Source of the DNA: an uncultured Peptoniphilus sp.
Lineage (GTDB): Bacteria > Bacillota > Clostridia > Tissierellales > Peptoniphilaceae
Length of the DNA: 30,412 nt
Direction: 5' to 3'
NCBI GenBank assembly: GCA_902489255.1
Contig: CABTZF010000021.1
Location: 1 to 30,412 of the forward strand
The first letter of the stretch is position 1. Each line of letters opens with the position of its first letter. Positions 25,008-30,412 of this stretch are shown in pieces. Made by a program: the position numbers and the translations under genes. The notes below the pieces were generated by a model. That model saw nothing but the letters and a program-made list of their open reading frames with translations. It made no database searches and was not told the DNA's origin.

Positions 25008-25931
25008 TTAGAAAATTTCTGCAATCATACAGCGTGCTGAACCGCCACCATAGTATTCAATAGTAGAAATATCCACAGCAACTATTTCAGTTGTACTTTC
25101 AATTTTTTTAATTTGTTCTTTTGTTAAAGAATCATAAGCCATCTTACTCATAACAATAAAGGCTTTTCCGTCACTTCCCATTAATTCCAAGGTATTTCCG
25201 GCACAAGCTTTAGTTTGGTCTAATGTAAGTTCAACAATGTCATTTCCGCCTTCAATAAGCTTATTTTTAACCATATCTTTATATTCTTTATCAACAGCTT
25301 CAAGACAAATAATTGCTTTCTTTTCGCCAATGCCCATAACTATATTGGTGTGATAGATTAGTTGACCATCTTGTTTGGATGTAAAATAAACACCTTCATG
25401 ACCTGTGTCCTTGCACCAAACTTCAAATAATTCTTTATCAGCACGAGGAGATAGAGAACAATAAGCTACTTTGTTTTTACGGTCAATAACTATTGAACCT
25501 GTGCCTTCTAAAAATTTTTCTTTTTCACAGTTGTTGCTGTAATCAAAAATTTTAAAGAAGCTTTCATCTTTAGCTTTATTTTTGCAAATATCAACTACAG
25601 CATCTTTAAATTTAACCATTTCCATTTGACGATTTGCAGCAAACATCGGATAAAGACACATTAATCCTCCTTCATGGCTTGAGAACCAATTATTGGGGAA
25701 GATTGAATCCGGAGTTTTCGGGTCAGCCGTATCTTCAAGAATATTAACCTTTACTCCCTTAGCTTTTATAGCATCGGCAAGGGCGTTAAATTCTTTGAGA
25801 GCTTTTTCCTGAACATCTTTTAAATCAGCATCGTCATTATGTTGGTAGGCATTATTGACAGCAGTTTCAGCATTAAAGAAAAAGCCCTTGGGTCTTACCA
25901 TTACTACTTCATTTGTTGTGTGTTTTTTCAT
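25008..25931 (-). CDS. ctlX: CtlX-type citrulline hydrolase / arginine deiminase-related protein
   Basis: A 307-residue member of the guanidino-group-modifying (arginine deiminase) superfamily, closest in my reading to CtlX, which hydrolyses citrulline to ornithine, ammonia and carbon dioxide. Substrate and catalytic segments are present in order: DSIFPNNWFS (75-84), EGTGSIV with its acidic residue (142-148), the histidine of YHTNIVMG (H194), and the nucleophile Cys301 in GGGSARCM near the C-terminus. Size fits CtlX, shorter than true arginine deiminase (about 410). AAAGGAGATG precedes the start. First gene of a likely operon with the AGCS symporter. The reaction on citrulline rather than arginine or dimethylarginine is from family resemblance only. 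Confidence 0.85.
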   Translation of the reverse strand: MKKHTTNEVVMVRPKGFFFNAETAVNNAYQHNDDADLKDVQEKALKEFNALADAIKAKGVKVNILEDTADPKTPDSIFPNNWFSSHEGGLMCLYPMFAANRQMEMVKFKDAVVDICKNKAKDESFFKIFDYSNNCEKEKFLEGTGSIVIDRKNKVAYCSLSPRADKELFEVWCKDTGHEGVYFTSKQDGQLIYHTNIVMGIGEKKAIICLEAVDKEYKDMVKNKLIEGGNDIVELTLDQTKACAGNTLELMGSDGKAFIVMSKMAYDSLTKEQIKKIESTTEIVAVDISTIEYYGGGSARCMIAEIF

Positions 25932-26351
25932 AGCATCTCCTTTTTATATTATAAATTTTACTTGCTAGCACCTTAAATTTATCATATTAAGAAAGTTTTT
26001 GCAAGCGTTTTTTCAATAAACATTTTTATAATTTATTATAAAATAAATATTATTTTTCTTTTGTTAAAATAATCTGATTTTATTTTTTCAAAACGAAAAA
26101 AATCAAATAAAAAGAGCAAGTCTTTTGACTTGCCCGAGAATGCAAAGAAACCCTTATTTTTAAATACTTCCTTAAAAAAAATAGTGCTTTTTATATATTA
26201 AATTTTAAAAATCATGGCACTTCTAAGCTCAAATAAGGTATTTTTGGATAAATATTTTTATTTAAACCTAAAAACTTCTCAATAAGATATTTTCATAGGA
26301 GGGTTTTTACTCTGCCACCGATATAAGCAAGGCTAAAAAGATTAACCTTAA
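25932..26351 (-). other. Intergenic region between the membrane-anchored protein and ctlX
   Basis: 420 bases with no gene. Contains a minus-strand terminator (26111-26133) and, nearer ctlX, AT-rich DNA with a minus-strand TATAAT (complement of 26035-26040) that may be the ctlX promoter, without a good -35. No glycine riboswitch, T-box or lysine element is recognised. Confidence 0.5.
26105..26135 (-). terminator. Minus-strand terminator upstream of ctlX
   Basis: On the minus strand GCAAGTC, an AAAA loop and GACTTGC (complement of 26116-26133) form a perfect 7-bp stem followed by TCTTTTTATTT. It lies about 220 bases past the stop of the upstream gene and 180 bases before ctlX. It may end the upstream transcript, or act as an attenuator if ctlX is transcribed from further upstream. 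Confidence 0.8.
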
Positions 26352-27065
26352 TTATTGGCCAATTTCCATTTCATGACCTTCGATATTATTTTCTTTTAAA
26401 AGTTTTTCCACATCTTCTATAAGGTTAGTCTTAGTTAAAAAAATAGTTTTAACCTCTCCTTGACTTTCCAAAGATTTATCCACCAAATAAACATACCTGT
26501 ACAGACCGTTAATGTTTTCATATTCAGTCTTGTAAAGGTCATTTGAGCGAACAATCAAATGTTCATTGGCATTTAGAGAAATATCCATATAAGCATCCGT
26601 ATTTTCATCTTTTGCAAAGCTTTCAGGAATTTGACCTTCTATTGAAGTTTTTAAGAGATTACAAATTCTTCCCTTTGTTTTGTTGTCATTAACAACATAT
26701 AAAGTTCTGTTCTCTTTAGATATACCCTGATCAGTGTATGAATTTCCAAATTCAATATTTATATCTGTAACAGTTATATTTTTATTGTCCAAGTCAATAC
26801 CTGAAGAATTATTGTCGGCTTCTGTAGTATTAGCATTTGAATTTTCATCTTGCGGCAGACTATTTGTTGAATTATTTGTACTTATATTATTTTCAGTTGT
26901 CAGCTTATTTTTATTATCATCATTAAGTTTTTTTCTATGACAAGACCTTGTCAACAGTATAAGTATAAGGACAAGACCCACAACAAAAGCTATTCTTCTT
27001 CTAAGGTACTTTTTTTTAAGTTTTCTTTTTCTGCGTGGTCTGTTCCTTTTTCCATTATTTTCCAT
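26352..27065 (-). CDS. Membrane-anchored protein of unknown function (basic N-terminus, one helix, Asn-rich linker)
   Basis: I do not recognise this 237-residue protein. It begins with a very basic cytoplasmic segment (about residues 4-25, rich in Lys and Arg), then one membrane helix (about 26-40, IAFVVGLVLILILLT). An extracytoplasmic Asn/Ser/Thr/Glu-rich linker follows (about 50-95) and then a folded-looking domain of about 140 residues with alternating hydrophobic strands (NITVTDINIEFG, RTLYVVND, YRYVYLVDK, VKTIFLTK). The pattern is that of an N-in anchored extracellular domain, loosely like GerMN- or LytR-associated surface proteins, but no diagnostic motif is seen. ATG at 27065 is chosen because AAGGGTGA is then well spaced; ATG at 27071 and GTG at 27074 overlap it. 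A consensus promoter precedes it. Confidence 0.8.
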   Translation of the reverse strand: MENNGKRNRPRRKRKLKKKYLRRRIAFVVGLVLILILLTRSCHRKKLNDDNKNKLTTENNISTNNSTNSLPQDENSNANTTEADNNSSGIDLDNKNITVTDINIEFGNSYTDQGISKENRTLYVVNDNKTKGRICNLLKTSIEGQIPESFAKDENTDAYMDISLNANEHLIVRSNDLYKTEYENINGLYRYVYLVDKSLESQGEVKTIFLTKTNLIEDVEKLLKENNIEGHEMEIGQ

Positions 27066-27110
27066 AAGCATCACCCTTATTTCAAAATTAATATTTAATC
27101 AGGTAAACTA

Positions 27111-27139
27111 ATGGTATAATAATGGAAAAACCTTGTCAA
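27111..27139 (-). promoter_or_regulatory. Promoter of the membrane-anchored protein
   Basis: On the minus strand, perfect TTGACA (complement of 27134-27139), 17 bases, then TACCAT (complement of 27111-27116). It is back to back with the plus-strand extended -10 at 27112-27120. Confidence 0.6.
27112..27120 (+). promoter_or_regulatory. Possible promoter of the RNA methyltransferase gene
   Basis: TG-G-TATAAT is a perfect extended -10 about 75 bases before the start codon; the -35 is poor. Another TATAAT at 27175-27180 is too close to the start, since its transcript would begin within the ribosome binding site. Confidence 0.4.
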
Positions 27140-27196
27140 GAATATTATTACTATTAAGTAGAAATCATCTTTAGTATAATGAATAAGGGGTGAAAC

Positions 27197-28336
27197 ATGG
27201 AAGAATTTAAAATAATTGCCACTACAAATTTCGGCTTAGAAGCAGTAACAAAAAGAGAACTTCAAAATATTGGTTATGAGGACCTTGAAGTCAGTGACGG
27301 AAGAATTGAATTAAGGGGGACCTTAAGAGATATTTGTAAATTAAATCTTTCTTTAAGAACGGCTGAAAGAATTTTTATGGTTGTGGATTCCTTTAAGGCA
27401 GAAAGCTTTGAAGAACTATTTGAAAAAGTATATGCAATAGATTGGACAGATTTTTTAAAAGAAGACAGTAATTTTATCTTGCAGGCAAGAAGTCATAAGT
27501 CAAAACTTTTTTCTCTATCCGATATACAAAGGATTTCTGAAAAAGCCATTATAAAAAAACTTCAAAATAAATACAAAAGAGATTGGTTTTCAAAAGTTGG
27601 AGAAAGAGTAAAAATTGAAATTTCTATACTTGAAGATATTGCAACCGTTTCAATAGATACATCAGGAGAAGGTCTGCACAAAAGAGGCTATAGAGAGGTA
27701 AATTACAAGGCGCCGATTTCAGAAACTATAGCTGCCGGGTTGGTTATGCTTTCCTATTGGAAAGATAACAGACCCTTGGCCGATCCTTTTTGCGGGTCGG
27801 GAACCATAGTTATTGAAGCGGCGATGATAGGAAAAAACATTGCTCCGGGTCTTATGAGGAAATTCGACTTTGAAAACTTTATTTTTATGCCTGAGGATAT
27901 TTATAAGGAAGAAAAGAAAAATTGCTACGAAAAAATAGCCTATGATAAAAAATTTGATATAGAGGCTTCGGATATTTCCTACAAGGCAATAGAAATAGCA
28001 AAAAGGAACGCAGAAATTTTGGATTTAGATAGAGATATTAATTTTTTCCAAAAAGATATTAGAGATCTCAATTTAGCTGATAATTATGGAGTTATAATTA
28101 CCAACCCTCCCTATGGAGAAAGATTGGCAAAAAACGAAGCACCCATTCTCAATAAAGAGCTTGGAAAGCTCTACAAGTCTATTCCAACATGGTCCTTATA
28201 TGCAATTACAGCCTCAGAATCTTTTCAAAAGGATTTTGGTAAAATGGCGGACAGAAAAAGAAAATTATATAACGGGAAAATAAAAACTTATTATTTCCAA
28301 TATTACGGTCCTAGACCCTTTGTTAATAAGAAATAA
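27197..28336 (+). CDS. THUMP-domain class I SAM-dependent RNA methyltransferase (RlmL/YpsC-like)
   Basis: A 379-residue methyltransferase of the UPF0020/RlmL-N group, like B. subtilis YpsC, that methylates guanine N2 in ribosomal RNA. The N-terminal ferredoxin-like part begins IIATTNFGLEAVTKREL. A THUMP domain follows (about 45-155), which binds RNA, and then the Rossmann methyltransferase domain. SAM motif I is DPFCGSGT (196-203) and catalytic motif IV NPPYGERL (about 303-310). The linker GEGLHKRGYRE is typical of the family. It resembles the N-terminal half of E. coli RlmL, which makes m2G2445, so 23S rRNA is the likely target, though unproved. AAGGGG lies 7 bases before the ATG. Confidence 0.93.
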   Translation: MEEFKIIATTNFGLEAVTKRELQNIGYEDLEVSDGRIELRGTLRDICKLNLSLRTAERIFMVVDSFKAESFEELFEKVYAIDWTDFLKEDSNFILQARSHKSKLFSLSDIQRISEKAIIKKLQNKYKRDWFSKVGERVKIEISILEDIATVSIDTSGEGLHKRGYREVNYKAPISETIAAGLVMLSYWKDNRPLADPFCGSGTIVIEAAMIGKNIAPGLMRKFDFENFIFMPEDIYKEEKKNCYEKIAYDKKFDIEASDISYKAIEIAKRNAEILDLDRDINFFQKDIRDLNLADNYGVIITNPPYGERLAKNEAPILNKELGKLYKSIPTWSLYAITASESFQKDFGKMADRKRKLYNGKIKTYYFQYYGPRPFVNKK

Positions 28337-28348
28337 ATTTGATATAAT
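28320..28348 (+). promoter_or_regulatory. Promoter of the PAS-PP2C gene
   Basis: TTGTTA (28320-28325), 17 bases and TATAAT (28343-28348) with extended TG-A. It overlaps the end of the methyltransferase gene, so the phosphatase can be expressed independently. Confidence 0.65.
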
Positions 28349-28369
28349 TTTAACGGCGGAGGTGATATT

Positions 28370-29461
28370 TTGGCTACAGATTACTTAAATTCAAAAAAAA
28401 TTGATCATCAGGTTTTAAACGGCATTGCAGACCCTTTAAGGGTTCTTGATTCGGAAGAAAAAGTTGTCTTTGTCAATGAAGCGATGACAAAAATTCTTGG
28501 CAGAGATTTAACTAAATTAACCTGTAATATTAATGAAAATATCTTCAATCCGGATATCACCAAACAAGTCCTAAAAAGAGGAGAAGTAATCCAAAGGGAA
28601 GAAACCCTAAAAGGAAAAGTTTATTCTGTAAAATGCTCACCGATCTTGGGAGAAGACGGAAAAATAATTGGAGTTGTAGAAGTTTTTAGAAATGTAACAG
28701 TTGAGAGAAAACTTCAAAGGGAAATAATCGAAAGAAACAGAGAACTCATGGCTGAAACCCTTGCAGCTTCACAAATTCAAAAAACAGTTTTGCCGCCCAA
28801 GGGGTTTTTGAAAAATTTAGAAATTGACTACATCTATAAGCCTTCAAATATTCTTTCCGGAGATATGTTTGACATATTTGAAATAAATAAAGAAAATATA
28901 GCCGTTTATATTTCCGACTCTGTAGGCCATGGTTTTGCAGCTTCAATGGTGACAATGTTTATTAAATCACTGATAAGAATGTTGCCCTTAGAAATTCTCT
29001 TGTCCCCTTCAAAAACTCTTGACGCTTTATCCAACAGATTCAGTTTATTAAAACTCGATATTGAAAATTATTTTACCTGTTTTTATGGGGTCTTTAATGT
29101 AAAAAAAGGTACTTTTATATATGCCAATGCGGGTCATCTGCCCCTGCCCATCAAGGTCAGCAGTCCGAACGATTTTGAACATTTGGAGGCGGTGGGAAAT
29201 CCCATATGCAGATTTTTTAAAGAGGCAAAATACCAAGAATACAAAGTTAAATGCTATGCAGGAGATAAAATATTACTTGCAACTGACGGCATAACAGAAG
29301 CGAGAAATATGGAAGGACAAACTTACGGTATAAAAAGGCTGGAAGAAATAATTATTGAAAATGATGTGGATGAGCTTAAAATCTTAAAGGAAAATATAAG
29401 GTCATTTTTAAATATTATTCAAACTGATGATATGTCGGCGGTTTTATTAAAAGTATGGTAG
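28370..29461 (+). CDS. PAS-domain PP2C/SpoIIE-type serine phosphatase (RsbU-like)
   Basis: A 363-residue signalling phosphatase. Residues about 10-112 form a PAS sensor domain (GIADPLRVLDSEEKVVFVNEA, ending GVVEVFRNVTVERKL). A helical signalling linker follows (about 112-145, rich in Glu/Arg). The PPM/SpoIIE catalytic domain has the metal-binding SGDMFDIF, DSVGHGFAASM, YANAGHLPLP, LATDGITEA and DDMSAVLLK. Such proteins dephosphorylate anti-sigma-factor antagonists or other Ser/Thr-phosphorylated regulators in the cytosol. The start codon is TTG at 28370, preceded by GGAGGTGAT at ideal spacing. No sigma factor, anti-sigma or antagonist gene is nearby, so the target is unknown. The protein is soluble, with no membrane helix. 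Confidence 0.92.
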   Translation: MATDYLNSKKIDHQVLNGIADPLRVLDSEEKVVFVNEAMTKILGRDLTKLTCNINENIFNPDITKQVLKRGEVIQREETLKGKVYSVKCSPILGEDGKIIGVVEVFRNVTVERKLQREIIERNRELMAETLAASQIQKTVLPPKGFLKNLEIDYIYKPSNILSGDMFDIFEINKENIAVYISDSVGHGFAASMVTMFIKSLIRMLPLEILLSPSKTLDALSNRFSLLKLDIENYFTCFYGVFNVKKGTFIYANAGHLPLPIKVSSPNDFEHLEAVGNPICRFFKEAKYQEYKVKCYAGDKILLATDGITEARNMEGQTYGIKRLEEIIIENDVDELKILKENIRSFLNIIQTDDMSAVLLKVW

Positions 29462-29465
29462 GTTA

Positions 29466-29572
29466 TTAAGGGACAGTCCCCGGGAGAAGCGAAGAAACTT
29501 TTTGGGACTGTCCTTTAGGACTGTCCCATTCATGTAGCTCCTTTTCGCAAATAGTTTGGGACAGTCCCCGAA
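29466..29572. repeat. REP-like palindrome cluster (paired GGGACAGTCCC units)
   Basis: Four copies of an 11-base unit or its complement: GGGACAGTCCC (29470-29480), GGGACTGTCC (29504-29513), GGACTGTCCC (29518-29527) and GGGACAGTCCC (29558-29568). Copies one and two pair, and copies three and four pair (11-bp stem GGACTGTCCCA/TGGGACAGTCC), giving two adjacent hairpins separated by TTTA. This is the design of REP/BIME elements mobilised by Y1-type transposases. It begins nine bases after the phosphatase stop and may also end transcription. Confidence 0.85.
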
Positions 29573-29641
29573 CTTCAAATGTAAGTTTAAATAATGGCTA
29601 CATTTATTGGTAAAAGTTTATAAATATTACATTTGTGTTAA

Positions 29642-29694
29642 ATATCTTAAAAATATCTTAAAATTATTACATTTTTTAAATTTTAGGGTATAAT
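29642..29694 (+). promoter_or_regulatory. Promoter of the Rib-repeat protein with tandem direct repeat
   Basis: ATTACA (29666-29671), 17 bases and TATAAT (29689-29694). Directly upstream, ATATCTTAAAA occurs twice in exact tandem (29642-29652 and 29653-29663), an 11-base period equal to one helical turn, as seen in OmpR/PhoB-type response regulator sites. Confidence 0.7.
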
Positions 29695-29741
29695 AGAGCT
29701 AGAAACATGAAAATTAAATATTATTTTAAGGAGGAATTTTT

Positions 29742-30412
29742 ATGAAAGTTTATAGTAAACGTATAATTGCCTTAACTTTAGCATTTATTATGGTATTAGC
29801 TATACCATTTAGCACATTTGCTGAAGAAAATAATTCCGTTAAAGAAACTTTATCGGAAAGCCAAGCAAGCAAAGTTAAGACAGAAGAACCCAAGAATTCT
29901 GAGGAAGTAAAAGATCCTGAAGCAAGTGCAACAGGTCAAGGAGAAGCAACAGAAGCTGAAACTCAATCTCAAGATGAAGCAGCTCAAACGGAAGACCAAG
30001 GAGCGATAGGTCAAGACCAAGAAGTTCAAGGTATTCAAGTAGGTCAACAAGTTCCGCAAGGCGGTCCGGCTATGGCTCCACCACCTCCATCAACAAAAGC
30101 TGACAGTTTTACCCCGGCTACAAAAACCTTAGAAGTAGTAAAAGGTGGAAAAGTAGATATAAAGGAAGGACTTACAAACGCTCCTGCTGATGCAACTGTT
30201 GCAGTAAGAACTGATGTTGATACCTCAACAGTTGGAAGTCAAACCGGTGTAATAACTGTAACTTTTAGTGATAATTCAACTAAAGACGTAGACATTAAAG
30301 TTAATGTAAAAGAACCAGCACCTCCATCAACAAAAGCTGACAGTTTTACCCCAGTTACAAAAACCTTAGAAGTAGTAAAAGGTGGAACAGTAGATATAAG
30401 GACAGGACTTAC
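29742..30412 (+). CDS. Secreted Rib-repeat cell-surface protein (3' end outside window)
   Basis: The frame starts at ATG 29742 after TAAGGAGGAATTTTT and is open to the window end (223 codons). A signal peptide is clear: basic MKVYSKR, hydrophobic IIALTLAFIMVLAIPF, and a probable cleavage near STFAEE (about residue 28). A low-complexity Glu/Gln/Ala-rich segment follows (about 29-107), then a Pro-rich stretch (GGPAMAPPPPSTK). From about residue 117 there are Rib/alpha-like repeats of 79 residues, each with KADSFTP, KTLEVVKGG and VDI segments; one is complete and a second begins. Rib repeats build long adhesin stalks in streptococci and anaerobic cocci. A cell-wall anchor (LPXTG or similar) is expected beyond the window. 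Confidence 0.92.
   Translation, partial: MKVYSKRIIALTLAFIMVLAIPFSTFAEENNSVKETLSESQASKVKTEEPKNSEEVKDPEASATGQGEATEAETQSQDEAAQTEDQGAIGQDQEVQGIQVGQQVPQGGPAMAPPPPSTKADSFTPATKTLEVVKGGKVDIKEGLTNAPADATVAVRTDVDTSTVGSQTGVITVTFSDNSTKDVDIKVNVKEPAPPSTKADSFTPVTKTLEVVKGGTVDIRTGL
30084..30412 (+). repeat. Tandem 237-bp Rib repeats (second copy cut by window end)
   Basis: The unit beginning CCTCCATCAACAAAAGC at 30084 recurs at 30321, a 237-bp period (79 codons). The first 32 bases are identical and only about six or seven mismatches are seen over the 92 bases available, so the copies are recent or homogenised. Confidence 0.92.

Noticed and set aside
25998..26012. CRE-like CGCTTGCA on the minus strand upstream of ctlX
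   Set aside because: Three mismatches to consensus, so not reported as a site.
25932..26351. Glycine riboswitch or T-box before the ctlX-symporter operon
   Set aside because: No conserved aptamer core or T-box sequence is seen on the minus strand.

Overview
The window is AT-rich, densely packed DNA from a low-GC Gram-positive anaerobe. The gene content fits a Tissierellia/Peptoniphilaceae-type organism (Peptoniphilus, Anaerococcus or relatives): strong GGAGG ribosome binding sites, a SufCBDSU iron-sulfur operon, a CtlX-type citrulline hydrolase and a Rib-repeat surface protein. The genus is inferred; there is no rRNA or other marker in the window to fix it.

Layout. (1) 1-5761: a type I restriction-modification locus, hsdM (only the C-terminal part, with motif I damaged at the window edge), hsdS and hsdR. 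The HsdS is unusual in having three target-recognition modules instead of two, plus a three-copy ELQA repeat in the first spacer. A small two-helix membrane protein follows. (2) 6845-14584: an eight-gene, tightly coupled operon sufC-sufB-sufD-sufS-sufU, an Rrf2-family regulator, a second (IscS/NifS-type) cysteine desulfurase that appears to start at AUU, and an AI-2E-family transporter, closed by a terminator. (3) 14656-17168: an M29 aminopeptidase, then a two-gene SPFH/band-7 plus ribbon-helix-helix cassette whose promoter is covered by a 19-bp palindrome nested in a second inverted repeat that contains the ribosome binding site. (4) 17212-20036: comEA (minus) divergent from an EF-G-like GTPase. 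(5) 20037-20648: a long intergenic region with a long terminator hairpin, a possible small transcript and two tandem promoters reading into secA. (6) 23592-25931 (minus): a ctlX-alanine:cation symporter operon. (7) 26352-29461: an unrecognised membrane-anchored protein (minus) divergent from a THUMP-domain RNA methyltransferase and a PAS-PP2C phosphatase. (8) 29466-30412: a REP-like palindrome cluster and the start of a secreted Rib-repeat surface protein that runs off the window.

Most of the window is chromosomal housekeeping (iron-sulfur assembly, protein export, translation, RNA modification). The accessory pieces are the R-M locus at the left edge and the surface protein at the right edge. 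No tRNA, rRNA, CRISPR array, prophage or complete insertion sequence was seen. The best candidates for something new are the three-module HsdS and the SPFH/RHH cassette with its nested operator.
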